Below are positions 55,601 to 64,000 of a stretch of DNA of 64,000 nt, in pieces. Each line of letters starts with the position of its first letter. Position 1 is the stretch's first letter. The position numbers and the translations under genes were made by a program. Origin of the DNA: Branchiostoma floridae (taxonomy: Eukaryota > Chordata > Leptocardii > Amphioxiformes > Branchiostomatidae); assembly GCF_000003815.2 (NCBI RefSeq), contig NC_049989.1:18234493-18298492 (forward strand). The letters run 5' to 3'. Below the pieces are notes generated by a model that was not told the DNA's origin, did not search any database, and saw only the letters and a list, made by a program, of their open reading frames with translations.

Positions 55601-57760
55601 TGTGTCTCCTGTATAAACAGATGCTCAATTTTAGAACCCTAACAGGAGGGAATAAAGCCCTTACGCTGCTAAAAGTTTGGTTATACCCCTATCACATTAT
55701 CCTCGTATTGATGGAAGATCGGCCATATTTAAGATTGACAGAGGGTTGCGCGTATTTTTCACCTGAAAACCGCCCCTGGCACATATAAGCTATACTTTGT
55801 ACCTTGTAAAATTGTTGTGCCATAAAGCTATTATTATAAGCGAGGCTCGGGCGATTGCCGCAGAATCGTCGTCCGATCGATTTTCGCCAAATGTGATAGG
55901 GGTATAAGGATTTGGCGGGAGGTGCTTCCCCGTCCAATTGGCGAGAAAGGCTTTTGCACGCAAAAAAGTTCAGACCGCTTTTCCCAACCCTAAGCACACC
56001 CGGCTGCTTTTGTTCTGCAGCCAGGACTGTGCCGTTCCCCCACGCCGTTTAGAAAGTCATATCATATCATATCATATCATATCATATCATATCATATCAT
56101 ATCATATCATATATCATATCATATCAAATATTCAGTTTCATCGTGAATAACTTTAGTAATATTAACATGAAATTCCATCTATGTTCAACTTGGTAGAATA
56201 CATTATAAAAAATGCTACCACTTTATATCCAACACTGAATTGAAATTAAACTATAGTATAGGGACTTAGTTACCCCTCGAAATTTTCGGACGAACTCCGT
56301 CGACCCAGCTTGTTCACTGGAGGGTCATTTATTCTTTGAAGAATGTCGACGGAGTTCGCTTGAAAAACTTAGAGGGGTAATATAAGTCCCTTTAGTTTAA
56401 TTTCTGTGTGTGATATTAAGTGTTCTATAACTTCAGTCATGATATAGATACTGGTTGGCTTACCTTACGGTTACGACTAGGGGTGGGTACCGGTACGGAA
56501 AATTCAGATCCAGGTTCGGTTCAGGTCCATAGGATCAGGTCTAGGTCCGGACCTAAACCTGGACCTGTATGTGAAAACTTGTGAATGGACGATACTCAAA
56601 ACAGTGGTCTATTTCGCTTCAAAGACTGTTTTGTGGAGTATTCGTCGTTTTAAAATCCTACAAGGCTAACTACCTCTGTACGATTGAGTGTAAACTTGGT
56701 AGAAATGAGTATAGACTCTACTCTAATTCGATCGGTAAGCTCCAAAACGTGTGAATCATACAATCTGTTCATTTTCCAATAGGCCGAACATGCGGTCTAC
56801 CGAATTTGTTCAGGTCCATTTTTCCAGACCGGTCTAATAGGAAAATCCGGTGTTGTATCGGTACACCGTACCGGTACCGACCGCTAGTTACGGCCAAGAC
56901 TATGTGACTTACGGTTAGGCCTACAGCGAGGGCAACTGTTCCAATCACAAAGACACACCCCAGTAGAAACCAGCAGATATTGCTGGATTTCATCTTGCTC
57001 CACATCCCTATGGCACGATCTAAGATTTGGTAAGTACAAAATCATAACTTTCTTCATCATTCAAAATGTTGCCGTTATATCATAACTCTTTTATGGCACT
57101 AATGACAAAAGAACCAATACTCAGTGATTGAAATTTGTGATCACGTAAAGCTGATGGATTTATTGATTAAGTGACGGATTGAGTGAATGAGCGAGCATGA
57201 TTGCTGGATATGAGTAATTAAGCAATGAAAAGTTATAATCTAAGGACGCTGAAAAAAATGAATTCTAAGATGGTACTGTGAGTTTACAATTATTCTATCA
57301 AAGGAAAGAGAGGCAATTAATCACCAAAGTAGCCGCTGCTTTAAGCTTTATTACTAGTTGGAAAAAGGGACCGCATTGTCGGGCAGTTCCCAGCTGTTTT
57401 TGGCACTTTTGGCTTCACATTTGTACTTGTTTAGACAAAAAAAAAATCAACTACTTGTGCGACATTTGGTGCTGTTGGACAAAATGTGCACAAGTTTTCA
57501 GCTGTACCGCTGGACTTTTACCCGGACGTACCTCTGTAGCTAACACGAGGTGTCTCGGCGTCCTCATGTCCGCGGTCGTCGGTACCCTCCGGTGTGTTAG
57601 GAGTATCGGAACACGACTCTTCATTGTGTTCTGGCCCAGACACCGTTACCTGCTCTCCTGACGCAAGGTTGCGAGGCGGTGGTAGCGGGGGCGCGGCGCG
57701 TGTCAACCCAGACCCCAACACTAAAATTTCTGCCGGCTGCTTTGCGTCGCTTTCCGTCAT
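49629..57760 (-). CDS. C-type lectin gene B: type II membrane protein with 12 EGF exons plus CTLD
   Basis: Exons: 57760-57532 (tail), 57019-56913 (TM), 55608-55392 (stalk); EGF exons 55243-55133, 54997-about 54906 (broken), 54814-54704, 54584-54474, 54372-54262, 53987-53877, 53781-53671, 53576-53466, 53300-53190, 53045-52935, 52835-52725, 52630-52520; CTLD exons 51954-51784, 51182-51001, 49730-49629. Each intact EGF exon is exactly 111 nt, phase 1 at both ends. Eleven EGFs give 742 aa, twelve would give 779. Tail, TM and stalk match gene A closely. The CTLD keeps G-E-P-N-N-S-W and Q-W-N-D-D. Likely a surface glycan receptor held further from the membrane than A by the EGF stalk. One EGF donor is GC rather than GT (exon 53300-53190). 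Confidence 0.82.
50285..50706 (+). mobile_element. Probable LINE 3' tail in gene B intron
   Basis: This segment interrupts the homology between the last introns of genes A and B and ends CAATAAAGGTTAAAAAAA, a poly(A)-type retroposon end. The first 130 bases are G+C richer than their surroundings but show no domain I can name. Confidence 0.45.
51988..52153. mobile_element. Near-perfect palindromic MITE
   Basis: The arms of about 72 bp read AATTCCACCAGGTGCCATAA and, on the other side, TTATAATGGCACCTAGTGG-type reverse complement, continuing through ACCTCAAAAAAC / GTTTTTTGAGGT. The whole element is a single hairpin. It lies between the last EGF exon and the first CTLD exon of gene B and is absent from gene A. 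Confidence 0.75.
52205..52255 (+). other. tRNA-like fragment, possible SINE head
   Basis: TGGCACAGGCG resembles a pol III A box and GGTTCGAACCTC a B box, followed by ACTCTGGCACA. The boxes are too close for a true tRNA and no cloverleaf is evident. It is present in gene B and absent from the matching gene A intron, so it is probably a truncated tRNA-derived SINE. Confidence 0.3.
52520..55243 (-). repeat. Tandem array of EGF exons and their introns
   Basis: Twelve EGF units fall into three types by sequence. T1 (D-I-D-E-C-T-x-M-P-C) is at positions 1 and 9, T2 (D-V-N-E-C-x-G-x-P-C) at 2, 4 and 10, and T3 ([10 protein letters not shown] and variants) at 3, 5-8 and 11-12. Introns are repeated too, with phrases such as GGAGAAATATGAAT, TTCAAGTTCGGCTTGTTGAC and GGGAAAATAATTGAACTC. 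The order T1-T2-T3 occurs twice, which suggests growth by block duplication as well as single-exon duplication. Gene A has only one EGF, of T1 type. Confidence 0.85.
54906..54997 (-). pseudogene. Broken EGF exon in gene B, donor site lost
   Basis: It starts normally after TTAACAG and codes for [10 protein letters not shown] up to C-R-L-G-W-T-G. Compared with sister T2 exons it lacks about 20 bases covering the last cysteine and the splice donor, so it runs directly into the intron phrase GTTGTTTTCACGTAG and a stop. Because EGF exons are phase-symmetrical, skipping it leaves the reading frame intact. Confidence 0.75.
55682..55906. mobile_element. DNA element with TATACCCCTATCACAT termini, gene B intron
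   Basis: TATACCCCTATCACAT at 55682 is mirrored exactly by ATGTGATAGGGGTATA at 55891-55906. It lies at about the place where gene A carries a different inverted-repeat element. Confidence 0.75.
56053..56125. repeat. Pentanucleotide (ATCAT)n repeat, gene B intron 2
   Basis: About 14 copies with one irregular unit; expanded relative to the six to seven copies in gene A. Confidence 0.92.
56251..56398. mobile_element. Palindromic MITE, gene B copy
   Basis: TACCCCTCGAAATTTTCGGA pairs with the diverged CTTGAAAAACTTAGAGGGGTA. It is the positional counterpart of 45185-45319 in gene A and shares the loop phrase TTGTTCACTGGAGGGTCAT. Confidence 0.75.
56478..56886. mobile_element. hAT-like non-autonomous element, gene B intron 2
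   Basis: The ends TAGGGGTGGGTACCGGTACG and CGTACCGGTACCGACCGCTA are inverted, and the C/TAGGGGTG start resembles hAT termini. Flanks GTTACGAC and GTTACGGC look like an imperfect 8-bp target duplication. Gene A reads through this point without the insertion, so it post-dates the duplication. Confidence 0.65.
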
Positions 57761-57944
57761 TTCTAGTAGTCACAAAAACATGGAGGTCAACAGTAACCAG
57801 GATTATTCCCTTCTCAAAGAGGATACAAACTATTTAAAGTAGCAAAAAGACGGGGATATAAATCTAAACCCAAGTAAATGCACAGAAAAACAAACCAAAG
57901 CGACTTCAAAGTGGAATCCATACATTTACCGAAACCATTGTATA

Positions 57945-59345
57945 ATAAGAAACGCCCATTAAAATCTAGTAATAAGAAATGGTTTGACAAAAGCTGTACC
58001 GAAGTGAAATGGCAACTAATATAAAGAACTTAGCTGCTTTGCTTGAAAAAACACAACAACAACAACAAACAACAACGTCAAACCCGCACGTGAGCGACAC
58101 GTTCTTTAGAAGGAAGAAGGAATACACAAAACTTTTAAGAAAGAAAAAGAGGGACTTTCACCAGCAAATTATGGATCAACTTTCTTCTCTTATGGAAAAA
58201 GACACAAACGCCTTTTGGAAATTTGGCCAACAACAAACATCTATACAGCAAGGGCCTAAAATCTTTGTTTAGCATCAGACTGTCGCTAGACAAGGCCAAT
58301 GCCTCACTAAGCGTTAAAAACAAGCTTTTCGACTCTTGTATGGGTCTGAAATATGGGGGCCTTTCAAAAGCCCAAAATTTTGTCCGATTGAATCTGTACA
58401 TTTAAAATTTTGCAAACATTCTCTCAATATCCCAAGAACTAGTAGTAACTAGTAATCTCGCAGCACGGACAGAACTAGGGAGGTACCCCATTCATCTGGA
58501 GGCCTCCCTAAATGCCATCAAGTATTTCATTCGACTTTACAAGAAGGTGCCAGCTGACAGCCTTCAAGCAGATGCTCTCTTGTGCCAAATAAATTTAGAA
58601 GCATCGGGTGCAAAGTGTTGGGCGTCTGGTGTACGCAATACTCTAGAGAAATGTGGTTATGCTTTCGTATGGCAAAGCGCTCAGCCAAACGGTTCAAATA
58701 CGCCACACATTATTTCATCAATCTATCAGTGTTTAAAAGATATCCATTTCCAGACCTTTTTATCTGAAATCCGCAACGATTGCAAATGCGAAAAATAAAC
58801 TACGAACGTACAGATTATCAAAGCAATCTTATAACGAAGAAGATTATCTTAAGATTCCAAATGTACGCCACCGATCTACCGTGACAAAAGTAAGAATCAG
58901 TTGTCACAAATTGCGAATCGAATCAGGAAGAAATAACCACACTCCTCTAGAGCAAAGAATCTGTCAATATTGTAGTTTAGGTAAAGTAGAAGACGAGGTA
59001 CATTTTACTGTAGATTGCCCTTTGTATGATAGCGTTAGAAACATTCTATTCGACTATGTGTTATTAAGCAAATTTCCTCACTTCAGATATTTGAATAGTA
59101 AAGAGAAATTCATATTCCTTGCAGCCTTCGACAAAAGTAACTCTAACCAACCATACAGCGAGATACATTTATGCAATTACCAAGAAGCGAGATGAATTCG
59201 AATGTACCAGAGTAGATTAGATGTTTATATGTAACGTTACATTTAAATGTATATGATTGTTACCATTGTTACATGTTTACCTTTGTTACCATTGACCTGT
59301 ACTTAGCCCGGTGGGGCAAAAACGTGCAATAAAGGTCTTCATTCA
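57945..59345 (+). mobile_element. Decayed LINE with internal deletion, upstream of gene B
   Basis: The left part reads K-W-F-D-K-S-C, then S-D-T-F-F-R-R-K-K-E-Y and A-F-W-K-F-G, as found between the endonuclease and reverse transcriptase of LINEs. Most of the reverse transcriptase is missing. The right part has L-Y-G-S-E-I-W-G, then R-I-C-Q-Y-C ... H-F-T-V-D-C-P-L-Y, the C-x2-C...H-x3-C motif. Several frameshifts and stops are present. The tail is AATAAAGGTCTTCATTCATT. Gene A upstream DNA lacks it: the homology resumes at GTACATTCTAAACAGCC. Confidence 0.8.
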
Positions 59346-59679
59346 TTCAGTAATTATTCACACTCATGATATAGTACATTCTAAACAGCCAAATCAACAA
59401 GCCAACGCTTGACATGTATAAGCACGTAAACAGCATCACATTTAAAGTCAGTAGATCATATGCGATCTACACCCCGTCAAAGTGAAGCTCCGGACCGCAC
59501 GGTCCAGCTCCGAAACAGACAGTATCCAAAATAGGTAAAAATATAAATAATAGCTGTTATCTTTTCTCCCACTGGCCCAACATAGTCTCTTACTGCCTGT
59601 CTTTTCAGCGAGCCTTTCTAGTTTTCGCCGTGAGCGATGTATTTGGAACCGATCCCGTGAACATTCCCCGGCCTGCGCT

Positions 59680-60090
59680 TGAATTGAATATGGAAACAGG
59701 AAGATACCACATTGTAACCCTGACCAAAGGTTCTGCCCATTTTGTCCAATGCAAATTGAAAATGAATTTCATTTCGTCATGGAGTACCCTATGTATGATA
59801 TGTTACGCAATAAGTTACATTCCTATGTCTAAATACTTCAGATTTTAAGATACTAGATACCAAAACTAGATTTCACTATGTCTTTAGATTCGACAGCCCT
59901 CATAATGCTGAGATAGGTAAATACATAAAAGATTGCTTTGTGATTAGAAAAGGTAGTGACACCCATGTTTAGCCCCATGACCTGATTGTATGCATGTTTT
60001 CTTATTATCCTATATTGTTTAGTAATGATAGTAACGTTAGAGTTTGAAGAGTTTTTCTGTATCCACTTTTTTTGTAGTTTATATTTGACC
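59680..60090 (+). mobile_element. Second LINE fragment in the gene B upstream region
   Basis: In one frame E-N-E-F-H-F-V-M-E-Y-P-M-Y-D-M-L-R-N, and downstream R-F-D-S-P-H-N-A-E-I-G-K-Y-I, match the C-terminal region of LINE polyproteins of the same general type as 57945-59345. It is frameshifted. It separates upstream blocks that are continuous in gene A (46715-46760 and 46770-46890). Confidence 0.6.
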
Positions 60091-60167
60091 ATATAAAAGT
60101 CACTGTACTTTTTGTCGTGTCAATAAATATAGAATGCAGTCTGTTTTCCGTATCACCCAAGGTACCA

Positions 60168-60240
60168 GCCCGACCGCAGGTCGGATCGCCCGGCGGCCGA
60201 AGGCCTGAGGGTGATCCGACCCGCGAGAGGGCTGGTGTTG
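60168..60240. mobile_element. GC-rich inverted repeat
   Basis: ACCAGCCCGACCGCAGGTCG and GATCCGACCCGCGAGAGGGCTGGT-type sequence pair in inverted fashion around a short CCGAAGGCC centre. Probably a small hairpin element within the insertion that splits the gene B upstream region. Confidence 0.5.
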
Positions 60241-60285
60241 TATTTTATTTATGTCATACCCACCTGAGAAAACACATGTTTCGAT

Positions 60286-60318
60286 TCGAAACACGACTCT
60301 TCATTGTGCTCTGGCCCA
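60286..60318 (-). pseudogene. Short duplicate of lectin exon 1 sequence
   Basis: ACACGACTCTTCATTGTGCT and the following CTGGCCCA match gene B exon 1 (57607-57640) with about one difference. It codes for part of G-P-E-H-N-E-E-S on the minus strand. Flanking sequence is unrelated, so this is a stray fragment, not an exon. Confidence 0.5.
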
Positions 60319-60699
60319 AAATGCGCCAGAAGTTTAGAAAATTTGCCGCCCTCGAACAAAAATTGTTACAACATCAATGTTCTAACGTCCGAATCAGGTA
60401 TTCGAATCTTCGACTGCGTCGCACTCAGCGTGCACAGAGTATGTTCGAATTATTGGATGGAAGCCTGTGTGATAAAACTTCGAAGCCTGTGTGATACGGT
60501 TTTTTATCACCCGGTCCGGAACACCTGTATCGAACGTTATCGCGGCCCAGGTATGACATAAAGCTTGCATATTAACTGGGTGGGCAGGTAACACTCTCAG
60601 CACCGTAAACATAGCGGCAAGCTCACGAACTATAAAGTCGAACCCGCTAATTAGTCGCTGCACACCCACGCCTACTCATACAAAAACGAATTGCATTCA

Positions 60700-62392
60700 A
60701 CAAAAACTAGACGGCGCGAACTTTATCTACCATGCAATCTACATGTACATATTAAGTCAATTTTTCTTGATCGGCTTTACAGGTATCACAGGTGTTCAAA
60801 AGAATATGGACACGACTCGTATCTTTAAGTTTGTCGGAAAATACACTTGTCTAGTACATGTGCAGCAGCTGTATTTCTTACAGAACGAAATGACCGTAGA
60901 ATAAGCCAGAAATACCTTATTAGTTCGCCGCAACGCTCACAACAAACATCGTTGGTCTCATGTGATTTGGTGACTCTCTTTTGCCTTCCAGTAGACAGCT
61001 GGCAGCCAGGAGAAGAAAACTGAACAATTGTTTTGCCAGGACGCGCTTATCTATTGCTGTGCTATGGTATCACACGGGATTATACACAGAGGGCCTATTC
61101 CAGACAAAACAGGCTTGAAATGAGTTAAACGGTCCTATGAATATTACAATTGCATGAATTAGTTATTTAAAGAGTTCTTACCTCTGCGTAACGTTATGTA
61201 AAACTTCATGTGCCAGACCAATTACGCAACCCGCTGCTGGGACATATTTTATTGATTGCCACTTTATCGTATACACTTACGAGAGGAATATTCTCTTCGA
61301 TGTTCGATTTCATCACAAGCCACCGCTTCATGGCTGACCGACAAAGAGAAAGACAAACGCACACACAACTAGAGTTCGGCGACCTCATACCTCCATGAAA
61401 AATTTAGAGCTTTTTTAAATTTCATGCAAATGACTTATACATTTACGTAATTTACGCATGGTGATGTTCATCATTGGCTAACGTTCACATGTCACAAGTA
61501 TGAAATTCCCATCATTAGTCATTATGCGGATTTGCTATTTTTGTACATATTATGTAAATCAGTTCCTCATTTGCATATTTGGTATCTGCTTATGTTTCAC
61601 CTGGTATCATAACTTACGTGTGTTACATTTACTGAAGTTCAGCTATTGAAAACAATGGAATTGCATAAAATGTATATCATTATGAACATCTTTGCCTAAG
61701 CTACCTGCATACCAAATATGATGGCAATCCATCATTCCTTTCTATCGTTATCCTCTTTGGAGTGTCCTGACAAAAACGCCCCTGCAGTTCCAAAATTACA
61801 TGTTAGGGGACTGAAACTTGCTCCACTATGTCATGACATTAAAAGCTAACTACCACTTAAATATCAAAACCATATCATGTCCGGTACAAGAGATACATTA
61901 AAAAACTTCTATGATAGAATGAGCTCATTAATTATGCAAATGTAATCTAATTTTGCATAATTAGTATTTCATCTTGTAAAACATTGCCTAAGGTACCTAC
62001 ATACCAAAAATCATGAAAATCCATTGTTCCCTTCTTGAGTTATCCACTTCAGAAGTTTTTGACAAAAATGTCCCTGCAATCCCAAAACTAGACGCTAGGA
62101 GGCCCAAACTTTTGTCACTTATTTCTGAGCAGAAGAGCTATCTAATACCTAAAAATTGGAACCATATCTTGTTCAGAACCTGGATAGCAAAACCGGAAGT
62201 TGCGCTGCAGTACCAAGGAAAGTCGCTAGGGGGCCCAAAATCTAATCATTTCCAGCTTTTATCACACCCCACCAACACACCAAGTATGAAACTAATCCAT
62301 CCAGCCGTTCCTGAGTTATCATGTTGACAGACAGACACACACACACACACAAACGCATGGTAAAATATAACCTCCATGACATTTCATGGAGG
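60700..62392. other. Spacer between genes B and C
   Basis: No gene was seen. 60565-60700 still matches the gene A upstream region. 61387-62391 is an element with CCTCCATGAAA termini. Confidence 0.5.
61387..62391. mobile_element. 1.0-kb element with CCTCCATGAAA inverted termini
   Basis: Left end CCTCCATGAAAAATTTAGAG, right end TTTCATGGAGG preceded by AACCTCCATGACA. The interior repeats phrases such as CTACATACCAAAAATCATG and TTCTTGAGTTATCC, and ends in an ACAC microsatellite after GACAGACAG. Shorter relative of 40789-42614. Confidence 0.6.
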
Positions 62393-64000
62393 TAATAATA
62401 CTTCATATGAAACTCCCTTCCGTGGAGGTAATGATCAGCTGGACAAAGTTAGATTAGTTTGAACAAATCTTTATTCATTATTCAAATGACGGCATGCAGG
62501 AAAAACAAGTATTAATCATATTTAAAAAAAACAACAACGTTGAAATGTCGCAGAAAAAGAACCTCTGAGTACATATTCGTACGACTTACTTTCGGTCACG
62601 AAGCAATACAATCAAATCATCACTGTTACAATATTCAAATCACGATCTCCTAAATATGAAAGTAACGCTGTAGGCTCAGAAAATTTGATGAAGGACTGTT
62701 TCCATATAAAATACCTGAACCGTATAGTTTTCTACTTTATCATCACTAATGAGTCTCACAAACATTCAGTTTCCTCGAAAGCTCTATAGCCTTACATGGC
62801 ATTTCAGAAGGAGTGTCTACTTGATACGATATGTCTAACCGTCTAACTCCTGGGTTGTTGGCCAGAATTTGTGCTTACTGATACTATGCATCTCGAAGAA
62901 ATGTTATCATTTATACATGTGCAATGAAATTTAGTAATCACAAATGCCAAGTCCTCGGACACAACGCTAACACACTGTCTGTGTACAATGCATTTTACAA
63001 AGCGGCCTCGACACGTAACGTTACGTCCTCCAACTTGTAAACATTGTTCACGATACAAAATACCTTTTTTTCTTTCTTCTTTTTTTCTTGTAGACAGAAA
63101 ACTATCTTGCAAGCAGAAAACTTTCTGTGTTTAAGAAAAAGATTTAAGTAAAAAATAATCTTAGGTAATTAAATCATCTTGAAGTAAGATTGCTCTTTTT
63201 GAAATTGTAATATTTTCTTAAACATGACAAGAAGTATAACTTATAAGACGAGAAAAACAAGAAATTTAGATTTGAATGTCTATAAATTCTTGAGAGTAAA
63301 TATCTTTTGAGAAAAAAATCTCCCAGAAATTGTTTCTTGTTGTGAGAATTTCTATGGAACGAACCATTGTATATCTTGTCAATCCTTGAAATTCTAAATA
63401 CAAATTTTTGTCCACGAGTTAAGAAAAGCAACAAAATGAGAAAAGCAAAAAAAAAAAAAAAATGGAATTGTTCTACTCAATCAATCCAACCCTTTGCTCC
63501 CATTTAGTTGGCTGTTATGTAGAATGCAGAAATGTTTAGATATGAAAAACTACACCTAGACATATATCTTAAAATGCACACAGAATTCTGTGTTTACATT
63601 GAATACGATCTTCAGTTGTATTCGATGTGTACACAGAATTCTGTAAAATTAGTAAACAATGAAGACAATCGTATATAAAGGATGGCGTCATTGTTTACTA
63701 ATTTTACATGCACGAATATTGCTTTAAAACATCAAATCAAGAGTGGAAAAGGGTTATTTTGTCTTTTAGCTCAATCTTAAGCTGAAAGAAATGTCATATC
63801 ATCCTCCACTATTCTCATCTGGAGACTCTATAGCTACAAAGTTGTACTCTTAATGCTTCAGTACTCGGCACTAGTATAATACAATTTTACACTCGTAGGC
63901 TGTATGGATGCCTAACTTTATTTTGACGGAATGACTCTATATAAGTTGTAAACCTACAATATTAATGGCATGAATGTGCATTAGATAATCTATGCATAAA
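62393..64000 (-). other. 3' UTR/3' flank block of a third lectin paralogue (gene C)
   Basis: Aligns with the gene B block over its whole length, including AATAAAG on the minus strand at 62470-62475, and with the gene A block at the left. The 20-bp inverted repeat at 63641-63660 and 63688-63707 is present without the mariner insertion. In gene B the terminal CTLD exon begins about 200 bp to the right of the sequence that matches the window end, so the last coding exon of gene C should lie just outside this window. Confidence 0.7.

Overview
The window is eukaryotic, intron-bearing, repeat-rich DNA, most likely from a cephalochordate (amphioxus, Branchiostoma). This is an inference. It rests on a HEPN-NACHT-LRR immune receptor, a tandem family of EGF plus C-type lectin genes, a poly-C2H2 zinc finger gene, many LINE remnants and many short palindromic DNA elements, a mix I associate with lancelet genomes. 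No bacterial operon, CRISPR array or rRNA gene was seen. A run of exactly 100 N (16604-16703) marks an assembly gap.

Layout. 1-8383 is mostly non-coding, with a possible last exon near 982 and several hairpin elements. 8384-13322 (minus) holds a four-exon HEPN-NACHT-LRR (NLR) gene, predicted 1226 aa. 15163-26455 is a retrotransposon region: a Ty3/gypsy element cut off by the gap (15163-16603), a 17-finger C2H2 gene on the minus strand (19180-20766), and a complete Ty3/gypsy element with 227-bp LTRs and one 1320-aa gag-pol frame (21338-26455). Target-site and LTR evidence suggests that the left end of the first copy and the right end of the second are two ends of one insertion. 26474-33500 is TE-rich, with a possible minus-strand first exon and a frameshifted heme-peroxidase exon fragment. 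33536-33983 is a large tetranucleotide repeat. 35203-36402 is an intact ABHD15-like alpha/beta-hydrolase gene on the plus strand.

38755-64000 is a tandem array of type II membrane C-type lectin genes, all on the minus strand. Gene A (40328-46189; 7 exons, 372 aa) has cytoplasmic tail, TM, stalk, one EGF and a CTLD. Gene B (49629-57760; 18 candidate exons) has the same plan but 12 EGF exons, one of which has lost its splice donor. The 3' flank of a third paralogue (C) fills 62393-64000, and its coding exons should lie just beyond the right edge. Both lectin domains keep the EPN and WND motifs typical of mannose-type calcium-dependent binding. Younger insertions (LINEs, a hAT-like element, two 578-bp mariner derivatives that keep only a helix-turn-helix frame) separate A from B and help order events.

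Taken together, the NLR (cytosolic sensing) and the lectin array (surface glycan recognition) make this look like a fast-evolving immune-type region. That functional link is an inference; nothing in the sequence shows the genes acting together. All splice models were read by eye from GT/AG signals and phase, without transcripts.
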